This document shows, one piece after another, positions 36,850-47,819 of a stretch of DNA of 64,000 bases (position 1 is its first letter; the number at the start of each line of letters is the position of its first letter). The notes below the pieces were generated by a model. That model was not told the origin of the DNA, ran no database searches, and was given only the letters and a program-made list of their open reading frames with translations. The stretch spans positions 9,362,001 through 9,426,000 of the forward strand of contig OZ017766.1 in assembly GCA_963969345.1 (NCBI GenBank), written 5' to 3'. The position numbers were made by a program, and so were the translations under genes. This DNA is from Turbatrix aceti. Taxonomy: Eukaryota; Nematoda; Chromadorea; Rhabditida; Panagrolaimidae.

Positions 36850-37611
36850 TTAATTCCTATTCCTCGACGGTTTGTTGCGAAGTCTTCTGCCAACGCTCAT
36901 CGTCTTTTGACTGCGTCGATGATGCCGACAAACAATCTAAAAAAATACCCGTTTTCCAAAAAAACAAAACCAAAAAAATAACTAACAGCATTAGAAGACG
37001 ACGTGTCAGACGAACAGCTCCGAGCGGCGCGGCAGCCAAGAAGAGTATCGGACATTGACGCCGACGAGTACCCTTTTTCGTTATCAGCTGGGCGTTTTTT
37101 GACAACTTTTTCGTCGTATTCGCCTCCGTCTTCGCTGTCAGAGCCGTTACGATCATCGGGGATGACGTCGAGAGGCAACGAGGCGCCCTTAGCCTTGATC
37201 CAACGATTCAGAACGATCGGGATTTCCTTTGGCTGATGAACGACGAGTTTGATGCCGTCGTAGGCCCGGTGATGGTGCAGAGCGAGGTGCAGCTTGCGTT
37301 CCTGGCACGTGAAGTAGTGGTCTTCGTCGAGGGGACATCTGAAAACAAAAAAAAACAATTTTTTAAAAAAGCAAAAAATTTTTTTGAGGAACATACCTGA
37401 AAACATTGACGTCACCTGGATAACGATTCATGAATTCGTTTCGGCACTCAAAGACATGGGCAAGAGCTTTGGTGATGTCAGTTGGTAGACGACCATGAAC
37501 GCGGTAGTACGGACAGTACAGCGGAGTTGGGGAAGCTTCTTTCTGAAACGACTCGGGAACGAAAATAAATTTTCAGCAGAAATGAAAAAAACCGACCTTC
37601 TTGCGACCCAT
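36850..37611 (-). CDS. gtsf-1: GTSF1-like double CHHC zinc-finger protein
   Basis: Exons (minus): 37611-37597, 37542-37397, 37338-36987, 36936-36850; phases 0, 2, 0; about 199 residues. The tiny first exon encodes MGRKK; the longer alternative frame starting at 37646 does not splice in phase. Finger 1 is CPYYRVH...H-x3-C (C15, H21, H34, C38). Finger 2 is CPLDEDH...H-x3-H (C55, H61, H71, H75), where the fourth ligand is His instead of Cys. Tandem CHHC fingers are the hallmark of GTSF1/Asterix proteins, cofactors of Piwi or, in C. elegans, of the RRF-3 small-RNA machinery. An acidic region (DRNGSDSEDGGEYDEK) and Ser-rich tail follow, as expected for a GTSF1-like tail that binds partners, with a Trp in LNRWIK. 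The last exon is uncertain: a different acceptor would give SKDDERWQKTSQQTVEE. Confidence 0.7.
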
Positions 37612-38015
37612 TTGACGAGTTTTGTGAAGTGAATTCTATTTTGCATTTTTTTTTATTTTTGAAAAGCTGAAAATGTAAATTTTTGAAAAGTTGAAAGTCA
37701 GTTGAGTTCGATGATCTGTTTTTTTTTGACTGAACAGTTTGTCAAAGAAAATCTCGAAAATTCTAAATATTTAGTTTTGTGAAAACAAGGTATAATTTCG
37801 AGATTGAGCTGATAATAATTTTTTTTAGAGCTCATAATAATTTTTTTCTTTGCATGCAAAGTAAACAAAATGTATAGTACATTTCGATATCAATACTCGT
37901 GAAAAACCTCCATAAATACAGGCTAACATTCAGTTTTTGTGCACACTTAAAACTGTTCACGTTGATTTTATTTTTATTTTTCTTCGTTCAAGTTCGTCCC
38001 CGTTTTCATAAAAAA

Positions 38016-38895
38016 ATGTCCGAAAACTGGGTTGGAGATGGCGATCGCCTGATACTACCGTGCAGTGATGGGAAAATTGGAATGATTTCGTGTTATGGTA
38101 GCAAAACCTCAGACGGCGATATTAGTCGTAAAAACTGTTATCAAAAAAAATTTATAGAACAGTCCGACTTTTTGTTTTCATTAACTAGCCCGTCTGATTC
38201 TAATGTGGCTGCTAGCAGATATTTTACAACCCGCCGTGAAGAAAACGATGGATTGAGAGCTATGTATGTAACAAACAATTAAAGTATACTAATTGTAAAC
38301 TCTTCAGAAATCATATAAAAACCCATGTTGATTGGACAAAAGAGTATAACAGTCGTAACGCAACCCACGTCTTGATCTTTGGGTTTGACGACATTCGATT
38401 CAACATGGACGTAAAACCGTCTGCAATTGCAACAAAAATTATAGCTGCTTACAAAGATGCTGCCGAAGAGGTCAAAGCCCTGGGAATAAATCTTTGGTGC
38501 ATAACGATCCCTGAGATTGGAGATCTGGATGCAGAGTTTCGAGAATTCAACATTTATCTACGCCGCGCTGCTGTTGAAGAAAAACTGTAATTGTTTATTA
38601 TTATCAATCGTTACCATTTTTTTTTGTTAATTTCAGAGGAGACGCAAAATTGTTTGACTTGGCAGCAGCAGTTTCGTCACGTTCGAATTCTACTTTGAAA
38701 GAACGACATCACATGCTTTACTCATTTTTTGAGCATCAACTTGGCATGAAATTGATGAAAGAAGAAAGCAGATCCGAATTTCCTTCGCTACAAGATCCAG
38801 AAAAGTACATTGTTGGAAAGTGTGTTGACCAAACATTGCCTGAAGAACAGCTTAAAAAATTGGATGAAAAACAGAACAGTTGTTCTATTATGTAA
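38016..38895 (+). CDS. SGNH/GDSL-like protein ending in CSIM, 261 aa
   Basis: Exons 38016-38263, 38308-38586 and 38637-38895, phases 2 and 2, the same structure as the copy at 11435-12245. The conserved core is THVLIFGFDDIRFN, INLWCITIPEIGDLDAEFREFN and KLFDLAAAV, in SGNH-hydrolase order. The nucleophile region reads ILPCSDGKIGMI, so the GDS motif is lost and catalysis is unlikely. Compared with the paralogue it has a longer C-terminus that ends QNSCSIM, a good CaaX prenylation box (farnesyl type from the final Met), suggesting membrane attachment. It lies about 26 kb from the other copies. A possible AATAAA lies near 39019. The start was chosen at ATG 38016; the upstream frame from 37899 adds a hydrophobic leader and is less convincing. 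Confidence 0.6.
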
Positions 38896-41036
38896 TTTTG
38901 TTTCGTGTAAATATTATATAGTTGTGTGTATGCAACTGATATCTGAAAAAAAATCTGTTATAATACATATTTATGTGAGCGTTTTTTATATGGATTTTTA
39001 AAAACTGTTTCTTTAAAAATAAAATTCTTTTATACATACATAATTTACATATATAAATGTTGGTTTGCTATTTCAAATTTTTTTTGTGTTTCAGAAAATT
39101 TTTTGGAGCTTTTTGGAGCACCAATATTGTTGTTAGCGTGAGTTGCAACCCTGTATCCGGTTCAAGACAATTGGCTTCATCATCGGTTTTTTGTGGTTCG
39201 GGTTCGTAAACATCGGAATTTTACCAAAAGGAAACAATTGACACAAAAACTTTTTTTTAGATTTTCAAAACCATTTTAAATATTGGCACATTTCGTTTAT
39301 TTTTGTGTTTTGTGTTCTATAATTTTGTTCTATAATTTTTAAAAATGTTGAGTATACATTAAAAAAAGTCAAACAATTCATAAAAAGCCGGCTTCGATCC
39401 AATACGAATATTTAGATTTTTTGACAGATTTTCACCCCACTCAGTCATTCATTCACTTATCAAGTGCCCCGTCCCAGATTCAATGACCCAAAGCATCATC
39501 CATCATTTTTTCTTTTCAATTTCAAATTTAGTTGATAACTTTTTTTTCACAAAACTTTTTTTTCTGAAGTCAGAAAAAAGGGCTCAAAAAATCTCTTTTT
39601 GATGTGGTCGCACTTTTACTCACGAGTCGCGAGTCGCGACTTTTCATCGGCGTTGCCGTCGTCGCCGTCGTTGCAACGCCGGATGAGTGAGTGAGACTGA
39701 CACCCTCTCCCCCCTTTTTCCCTGACCGGGTTTTGCCCTCCTTTCCTCCCTCCCGGCCAGTGCCGGCCGGCAAAATGTGTCACTCTTCGTCTCAAAGTTT
39801 TAAAAAAATTGAAATTGACCCTCCTTGTCGTCGCCGTCCACGACGACGACGACGACGACAACACCGACGAAGGAAAGGCGCCGAAGTTGTTACACGGGCG
39901 GTCGGTCTTTTTGATGCAAAACACCCCTCTCCTGTATTTTTTTTTCACCCTCATGACAGGGTAAAAATGTGCACGGAAACTTGTCGGGTTGGCGTTGGAG
40001 AGGGGGTTTTTTAAGTAATTCGTCGAGATTGCTTGCTTGTCTTGTCGGTCGGTCGAGAGACGTGATGCGATGCTTCTGTTTTCTTGTCATCAATTTTTCA
40101 GGTTTTTTTATTGCCGCTAATTGCTTTCAAGTTTTTTTAATAGAAAATGGATTTTTTAGAAATGGGATTGATTTTTTTCTGGTTTAAAAAAAATTAGGAA
40201 TACAATATAAAAAAAATCGTTAGCTAAAATACCGCTTTACCAATTTCAAAAGTTAAAAAAAAAACTGAAATTAGTTTTTTGTATTTGTAAAAATGTAAAA
40301 AAATGTATATGAAAAAAAAAGTAAAAATGTATTTGAAAAAATAATCGATTTTTTTTTGTTTTTGAAAAAAATACAGTTAAAAAAAATTTATACTAGCAAC
40401 TTTTGATCGTCGCTGAAATTTCAGAAAATTTGGTCAAATTATAAAAAATTATTACATTGTTATTTATTTTTTAAAACGAAAATATTTTTTAGTGCATTTT
40501 TTTATTTTTGTGTATTTAAAATTAATATTTATTTATCGGAAAAAACATCTACAAAATTTTTTTTGATATAAATATTTTTTATTTTTATTTTTGAAAATTT
40601 CGATGTTTGAAGAAAAAAATCGAAATAACAAAAGGTAGTCCAAAAACGGCACAAATGCGCGCGCCTTACAACCTCTATGCCGGTCGATTTATGCCTGCTT
40701 TGGCCTTGGGGTCCAGTAGTCAGACAGCAAGCTAAAGCCAGCAGTTGTGTGAATCTGTTTTCCCCTACCAAATTTATACATAGAACAAAAAAAAGTATGT
40801 ATGTAATTATCTGAAGATAATAATAATCTGTGACTTGAACAACTTTTTTAAGCCTTCGCTAATGTTTTCTAAATATTTATCGTGTTTTTTTTAAGCGTGT
40901 GTTAATTTTTTCAATGTGTATTTGGTTTTTTTTTCAGTTCCAAAAAAGCAATAACCTACAAACTACGATTTTGATTTTGATTCATTTTTTTAAATGCCGT
41001 GACAATTTTTTTCAAGAAATTTACAACAATCAGATA
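38896..41036. other. Gene-free interval
   Basis: Contains a GC-richer patch at 39610-40060 (including a CGACGACGACGACGA run near 39840) and another at 40633-40770 whose ends are complementary (GGTAG...CTACC). Neither has a convincing reading frame or splice context. The rest is AT-rich homopolymer sequence. Confidence 0.4.
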
Positions 41037-43313
41037 ATGACTTTTTCACTTCCCACGTTTTTGACGTGCCTTTCATTCTTTGCTTCCATTGTCAGTGTAA
41101 CAGTTGCGACCATGCTTCTGACGCCTACGACATCGCCGGGGCAGACTATGGTTGTTCTCAGCGAAGATGTCAATTCTGTCGATCGAGGATCATCGGGTGG
41201 ATCTGGAGATTCTTTTGGGGACATGACAGCCGATCAGGTCATGCAGGTGTCAGCGTGTTTGCTTCGGTGCAAAGATGAGCACATGATGAAGGTTTGTGGA
41301 TTTTTTTACCTGTATGCTTACAGGTAAAAAATTTTTTTTATATTTGTTAGCATATTTATTTATTTTTTGTAAATTTTAATTTATGCAAAATACACTTTGT
41401 GCTAAACTTATTTATTATATTTATGAATTTACAACACAGCGCCCCCAAACTCTGTTCAAAATAGGTTCAGAACATGCCGGGCGCGCTGCAACAATGCCCT
41501 TCTTTGTTCGAAACGCGCGCGTCATGCGGACCAGGCGGTGTGCTAAATATTTTGCGCCTCCAAAAAGAAAAATGCCGGTTCCCAGTTTACCAGATGCTTT
41601 AGTGTGCTAATCTTCACAAAGGACCAAAGGGGTACACGAGATGCGATTACGCGCGTGTAGTGCCAGGGCAGAGGAAGCAATTTTGGTAGTGGTGGTTACC
41701 GACAACACAACAACACTTGCATAGACGCGATAATATTTACAAGATGACAAATGGGGGCGAATAAATTTAACAAAAGGCAAAAAATTTTTTTTTTAATTTG
41801 AAGTAAAAAACATGTTTTAAAAATTTTTTTTGAAATGTCATTTTCGGCACTTTAAAAAAAAGTTGTTGGCTTTTACATTTTTTAAAATTTTTTTTGTTAT
41901 AAAAAAATTAATATCAAACTACAATATTTTCCGATTTTTGAAACGTTACTTTTGACACTTTTTTTGCAACAAAAAAATTTTTATTGGTTTTTACAATTTT
42001 TACAAATTTTTGCATCATAGAAAAATTGATATAGTAATAATAAAAAAATTTCCAGATGGACAACGAGTGGTCAATGGATTTCGCATTTCCTCTGTTGAGT
42101 TTATTACGGTCAAATGGCAGCGTGGATGCGGCAAAAGCCAAAGCTTACACCATCTGCGAGTTCGTTAATTTTTTCCCATTAACAAAAAAATCAAAAAAAA
42201 AATTTTTTCAGAGATAATTCACTCCTGGACGAATGCTTTTTGAATTGCAACGCCAGCATGGAACGAAAAATTCTTCGAATCGGGTTGAAGCCGTGGACCG
42301 AGCTTTGCATGAGGCTTGATCGTGGGTCTTGATGTTGGAAAAAAAAACAACTTGAATTTTATTTTTTTTTTCAGTTTTACAAACACAATTTCAATGCTGG
42401 AGGAACAACATTGATACTCTTCTTCTTGGCTGTCATCTGGAAAGTCATCGTTTGAGGCAATCAATGGAGATTCTCACTCATAATCACTCTATTTTGATTG
42501 TTGACGATGTCTGCAAAGCGATGAATGTGTTATCTATCTGCAATATTGAGGAGTACGCAAAGCATTGCGGGGATGTTACCAGAATGGTAGGTTCTTTCAA
42601 AAAATTTCAAAAAGGCAATTTGAAAAAAAATTTAAAAAAAATTTAAAAAAATTTAAATTTAAAAAAATTTATGAGATCAAAGAAATTAAATTTAAAGCAA
42701 AAAGTGAAAAAAAGATTGCTTTAATTTTCAAAATTTTTTGTTTTTTTGTAAATTTTGTAAATAAAAAAAATTAGTAAATGTTATATTTTTTTTGATATAT
42801 TTTTTTAAAATTTTTTTATTAAAAATGTTTTGCATTTTTTTTATTATTAAAAATGGCATTTTTTTTTATTAAAAATGGCAGTTTTTTTATTAAAAATGGC
42901 ATTTTTTTTTATTAAAAATGCCAAAAAATATTTTTGTTTTGTTTTTCATATTTTTTTTCGATACAAAATTATGTAAAAATTATATTTTTTTTATCTAATA
43001 ATTTTTTTTTTAATTTTAAAATTTTGTGATTAACATTTTTTTCACAATTAAAAAAAAATTTCAGCTCCTAATCCGACTCTTCCGAACATCTCGAACATCC
43101 GTAACCGATATGCTACGAATAAAATGGCCCGTGCTGCCAGACGCGTGCACACAACGCATCGAATACTACGAAGAAGAAGAGCATCAACTGGCTCTTCTCA
43201 GTCGAGACGGGCGCCCCTCACCACCTTCAATAACGACCATCTTTGGTTTTTTCAGTTATGTACAAATTTTATTTTTTATCTTTGGTATTAATTTCAACTT
43301 GCTCATTAAATAG
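41037..43313 (+). CDS. Secreted Cys-rich protein, CPG4-like (chondroitin proteoglycan), 309 aa
   Basis: Exons 41037-41291, 42056-42159, 42212-42321, 42375-42586 and 43065-43313; phases 0, 2, 1, 0. The N-terminus (MTFSLPTFLTCLSFFASIVSV) is a signal peptide. A linker with VDRGSSGGSGDSFGD offers several Ser-Gly pairs of the kind used for glycosaminoglycan attachment. Then regularly spaced cysteines follow: ACLLRC, TIC, LDECFLNC, ELC, QCW, LLGC, DDVC, SIC, KHC and DAC, with the helical texture of the CPG4 domain of nematode chondroitin proteoglycans. The protein ends in a hydrophobic stretch (IFGFFSYVQILFFIFG), which could be a membrane anchor or GPI signal. Intron 1 (764 bp) encloses a GC-richer island at 41440-41750. 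Family identification is from Cys pattern and SG motif only. Confidence 0.6.
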
Positions 43314-43396
43314 ATATAAGTTATAGTATTACATAAGTGAATTATAGAATCTGGGGGTGAAGACAATGTGATAAGTATTATGAAGCAGGGAATTAA

Positions 43397-44131
43397 TTAA
43401 AACCAAGGTCCAAATCCACCGCGAGGACCAAAGATCGGTCGACCAGGATGCTGGGGTCCGAATCCACCGTGATGGTTATTGTTCCAGCCGCCACCAAAGC
43501 CTCCGCGCCTTTCCTGACGACCTCCAAAGCCGGGGTTACGGTCGCCAAAGCCCTGGCTACCTCGATTGCCGTTGAAATCGCCGCTGTCACGGTTGTTACG
43601 GTCACCGAAGTTGGAATTACGGTCACCAAATTCTTGACCACCACGGTTGCCATTGCCATTGCCGTTGCCGTTGCCGCTGAAGCCACCCATGCCGTTGGGA
43701 TTTTGGTTGTTGTTGCCAAAGCCCTGATTACGGTCGCCAAAGTTGGAATTACGGTCGCCAAATTCCTGGCCTCCATTGTTGCCGCCCAGGTTACGGTCAC
43801 TGGGGCCTTGACCCTGACCCTGGCTGCCGGCACCAAATCCTTGATTACGGTCATCGAAACCAGAATTCACAGATCCGAATCCCTGATTACGGTCAATAGC
43901 GCCAGTTCCAATGTTACGGTTGTCGGGTGAGGAACCGAATCCGATGTTGGGGTTACCATCTGCTCGGGGATTACGGTCGGGTTGATTGCCATCAATGGAA
44001 GGTTGAAGTGGAGAGTTGTTAGGAACAGGTCCGAGGTCAAAATCACCAGAATCACGGCTGGGAGAAAGTTGAGCTTGTGAAATCCCAACAAACGCTGCGG
44101 CAAGCAAAAATATTAGAGTTGTAGGCTGCAT
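43397..44131 (-). CDS. Secreted Gly/Asn-rich repeat protein, 244 aa
   Basis: Single exon. A signal peptide (MQPTTLIFLLAAAFVGISQA, cleavage after SQA) is followed by low-complexity sequence built on the repeat DRNxGFG / FGDRNSNFGDRN, with GNGNGNGNGN and, near the C-terminus, GGFGGGWNNNHHGGFG and GPRGGFGPWF. It has no cysteine, so it is unlikely to be a knotted peptide; it may be a structural matrix, cuticle or mucus-type protein, or an antimicrobial-like Gly-rich secretion. The function is not recognisable. The antisense frame is also open over 160 codons, a consequence of the repeat composition. A TATA-like TATAAAAAG lies about 70 bp upstream of the start. Confidence 0.75.
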   Translation of the reverse strand: MQPTTLIFLLAAAFVGISQAQLSPSRDSGDFDLGPVPNNSPLQPSIDGNQPDRNPRADGNPNIGFGSSPDNRNIGTGAIDRNQGFGSVNSGFDDRNQGFGAGSQGQGQGPSDRNLGGNNGGQEFGDRNSNFGDRNQGFGNNNQNPNGMGGFSGNGNGNGNGNRGGQEFGDRNSNFGDRNNRDSGDFNGNRGSQGFGDRNPGFGGRQERRGGFGGGWNNNHHGGFGPQHPGRPIFGPRGGFGPWF

Positions 44132-44200
44132 GTTTTGAATATGTACGAATACAAAATATCAAAGTAGTCTGAAATGCTAAAGTTCCACCCTGCGATCGAC

Positions 44201-44209
44201 CTTTTTATA
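44201..44209 (-). promoter_or_regulatory. TATA box of the Gly/Asn-rich gene
   Basis: TATAAAAAG on the minus strand, about 70 bp upstream of ATG 44131, in otherwise mixed-composition sequence. Position and match fit a core promoter. Confidence 0.55.
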
Positions 44210-44517
44210 CTACATCATACCCAGGTTTTCGGACGTAGGCGGAAGTTTGCGCATGCGTATACGTCAACAATAAATCAAATGTCAGCAGTGTTCAAAAAAA
44301 CAGACGACAGCGTTAACACAATTGTGTCTGTTTTGAGCATGCGCGAATGAATGCGTATGCGCAATCAATTTAGCGAGCAACCCACAAAAGTCAATTGGAA
44401 ATCAAAAACTGAGCAATTATCTACTATGAATCATGATTTTTTTTCTGTTTATTATTTTTAAATATGTATCAATGTTTGATAAAAAACAAAAAAACAAAAA
44501 TTACGATGTACACATAA

Positions 44518-46342
44518 TTATTTTTTGTGTCGAGCTTCCCACTGATTGACGAGTTCGGTGAAGTAAACTGTGCTATGATCGAGTTCCGGTGCCACAATCG
44601 ACGGCTTTTTTGCTTTACAAAATGCAGCATCGCCAAGCCGGGGCCAGATTACGAATTGTAGCAGCGGAGACACGACACAGTAAACAGCGATGCCGCAATT
44701 GAAGAGCATCATCAAAAATCCCTCCCAGCAATCGTATCTGCCAAACTGGCTGGTGAGGGTGATGCAGCCGCTGACAAAGGCTGTCATGATAAATGTTAGC
44801 ACCAGGTAGGGCACCATTGAAAGGCAGAATTCAATGTTTTGCTTGACCTGGAATTTTTTTGGTGTCAAAAAATTGATCGGCAAGCAAACAAAAAAGTTTT
44901 GCAAAAATTTAAATTAAAGAATTGTAAACAAATTAGAAATTTAATATATAGTTTTTAAAATTTATTATATAATTTAAAATTTTTTAACAATTGAAAAAAA
45001 ATTAAAAATTGAACTTTTTTGCTAAAAAAATTTTTAATGTAAAATAAAAAATATAAAATCATAAAAAAACATTTCTTGTTCTGAAATTTATAAAAAAAAA
45101 TAAATTTGTAAAACGACAAAAATAAAATTTTAAAATTTTTTTATTAAAAATTTAGATTTTTTTATTTAAAATTAAAAAAAAAATTTAATTAATTTATTTT
45201 TTTTTAATTAAAAAAATTTTTTGACAAACCTGAAACCGTTCACCGAGCGAAAAATCATAGTATCGCTTGAGATAAGCCTTGTTCTTCCGGTAAATGACAA
45301 TCGTACCAAGGAGATCAATAATATGCGAACAAAAAACAATGGTACTCATCAGAAAAATCGGCACAATTCTCAAATAAGTAATAGGAAACAGAATCAGCGT
45401 AACCAGAAGATTTGCCGTGGTAAAATAGTAAAAAGAACCGATCGAAGTGTCTTTTTCGTATTTCATTGGATCATGGGCTGACAGAAAGCATTCGAACAAA
45501 ATTCCATGAAAAGTCATGCAAGATGAGAAGAAAAAAGAATGCTTAGCGTAGTGCAGGAAGCTTAGCGGGCCTTTGATCGATATGTCTGAAAAAAATTTTT
45601 TTGTGAAATTTTTTTTGTGTTGAATTGTAGTTTGTATTTTAGTGAATGAAACATGTATGATATCTGTTAAATGTAAACTTGTGAACTGCTATGCAAGGTA
45701 TAACCTGGTTATCGTTAACCTTTTTTTCATGCTCTTCTGGGAACAAAAAATATTACATCACCCGGCAAAACTCTCCATTCTCACAGAAAAAATTCAACAA
45801 ACAATAAATTAATTAGTAATATAAATATTACTTGCCAGTAAGCAATATATTGCTTGCTAGTAAGCAATACGCATTTTTCAACATTCGTATTACTTTTTAG
45901 TAAGCAATAAATTGCTAAATTGCATGCAGTTTTTTTCTTCTGCGCACCGCGTTGTAAAACGGTTACAAACCTTGTGACACCATAAGAGACGCATCCAAAA
46001 GAAGAATGCCTCTGACCAAGAGACCAACGCTGGCATTGACAATTGCGTACATCATAAAAGGTTTGATGCGTCTTGGAAAAGTCCTGACACCGGTCGAATA
46101 AATAGCATACAGGTAAGGAGGTCCAATTACGATCAGAGATAGCATCAAAAGTATTTCAATAATTGCAATGTAGAAATTCAGGTCTCGAAGAAACAGTGGA
46201 ACTTCTGAGATGTCGCCTAAAATGGAAACTACAAAAATTGAAAGTGTCCAAAAATAGTAAACTTGCATGAATTCACGCCCATGGAAACGGTGTACAGCTG
46301 CTCCTTCAGCTTGGATCGATTAAACAACAGAAGAAATTGCAT
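44518..46342 (-). CDS. Sre-like chemoreceptor 1, 335 aa (GC-AG first intron)
   Basis: Exons (minus): 46342-46267, 46216-45971, 45585-45230, 44847-44518; phases 1, 1, 0. Seven hydrophobic segments; exon 2 encodes TM1-TM2 with FPRRIKPF between them, exon 3 holds TM3-TM5 with FECFLSAHDPMKYEK after TM3 (the position of the Sre-family ER...DYE motif) and ends LGERFQ, and exon 4 opens VKQNIE, matching the (E/R)-R-(F/Y)-Q-xx-(E/Q)-N-I motif of the Sra/Sre superfamily. The first intron starts GCAAGT instead of GT; its five paralogues have GT at this point, and the split Cys codon (T|GC) is kept. Last exon ends in an NQWEARHKK tail. First member, at the 3' end of a six-gene head-to-tail array. Confidence 0.75.
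45836..45920. repeat. Short palindromic AGTAAGCAAT repeat
   Basis: AGTAAGCAATATATTGCTTGCTAG is followed by AGTAAGCAATACG, a spacer and CGTATTACT...AGTAAGCAAT, forming nested hairpins about 85 bp long in the intron between exons 2 and 3 of Sre-like receptor 1. Possibly a very small MITE. Confidence 0.5.
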
Positions 46343-47819
46343 TTAGAACTGCGAATGTGACAAAACTTCTCGAAAAGTGCCCTGGGATATGTAACACAAA
46401 ATTTTTAATGATAATCTTTGTTTTGAACAAATTTGTTGTGCATGACTAAAAAAACGTAACTGATTACGCGAATTCACATTTTTTTTCGAGTGTATATAAA
46501 ACATTATCTGAGAACAAACACTTTTTTATGCATCACGAGGCATTCACACAAGTCACGGACAATTTTATGTGTAATTAGGAGAAAAAAAATATTTGTGTTT
46601 AGAACATCGTTGAGGGCGCTATCGGATAAATAGAGTTCAAAAAGCGCAAATTTTTTAAAAACAGCATCGAAAAGTCAAAATTAGTTTGAATTGCGCGTAA
46701 TGGAATATTTTTTTCTAAAAATGTAAAATTATAAGCTAAGATAACCTTCGCAGGTCAAACTAAATATGCACGAGGGGCATATGCATAAGTTAGAAAAAAG
46801 TAAACTGAAAGAGTGCCAAACGACCGATGAACTAACTACTGGAACGGTGTCTCTGGCAGTCATGACTGCAAACGGGTAATTTCAATTTTAATCCGATGTC
46901 CGAGCTTCAAAGCGCAGTTTAGTAGTAATAATAATATTTTTAAAACTGAATAAATATCTGACGTAAATGAAAATAAAAATAACAATTATTATATAAAGCA
47001 ACCTCTTTAATTTTGTAATGAGTAATTATGCACGAGTAAGAGTAATAAAGTAAAGTAAAGTAAAGTAAAGTAATATAAAGCAACCTGTGAACCAGCAAAA
47101 AATGCGTCTTGTAGCGTATAAAAGAGTTACGGAAAAGGTTTTCTGGGTTTTTTTTATCAATGACGGAATAGAAAAAGGGGGAGGTTTTCGTTGAAAAAAA
47201 GGAAGTATTACTCATATAAAATTAAGTTTTCCTCAATCAAATCAAATATTTATTAATATTGTGCATTGATAGCGAAAAAAAGGTATATATTTTTTATATA
47301 CGTTATTCGTTGGAAACTTGTGCAGTTGTCGTACACACATGTAATGTATGTGTTGAATATATTCAGAGTATACCGAGGTGCGAGGGTGTTGAAACGGAAA
47401 TTGTAAAGGTTAAGAAAAGTACCGTACCCTGCGGCATTGACGCAAGTGAAGAACACCTGCCATGAAATGAGTTCTCGGTTTGCCACGTTTTTTTTTGTAC
47501 TCAAAAGGCCAAACAAAAAATGGTTGTCGGGATGAAATTCATCTGCTTGGTTAAAATATATATGTATTTATATTATAGTTTTTGATTATCGTTTTGGACT
47601 TTGTTGACCGCAAAAAATCGAATGTAAGAAACTCAGACCAGCAAAAAACATCATTGTCTAAAGAAATGTTTTTTTAATACTTGACAAATGTTAAAATAAA
47701 TAAATATATTTAATCTGTAACACGGTACTATCAGAATTCAATAAACACAATTAAACTATAATTTATTGCAAAACTTCACTGCAAATATTTATACATTACA
47801 TCTATAACTGTGTTATTTA
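46343..47819. other. Intergenic region between Sre-like genes 1 and 2
   Basis: AT-rich, no gene supported. Includes a TAAAG microsatellite (47045-47073). It should hold the promoter of Sre-like gene 1 and the 3' end of gene 2. Confidence 0.4.
47045..47073. repeat. TAAAG microsatellite
   Basis: About five consecutive TAAAG units. Confidence 0.75.

Noticed and set aside
37609..37646. Alternative N-terminus MQNRIHFTKL for the GTSF1-like gene
   Set aside because: It reaches the donor in phase 2, while exon 2 needs phase 0; ATG 37611 (MGRKK) fits.
43448..43930. Open frame of 160 codons antisense to the Gly/Asn-rich gene
   Set aside because: Shadow of the repeat composition of the real gene on the other strand, which has the signal peptide and TATA box.
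47045..47073. Possible CRISPR or regularly spaced array
   Set aside because: Simple TAAAG microsatellite; no array of repeats with unique spacers is present, and the sequence is eukaryotic.
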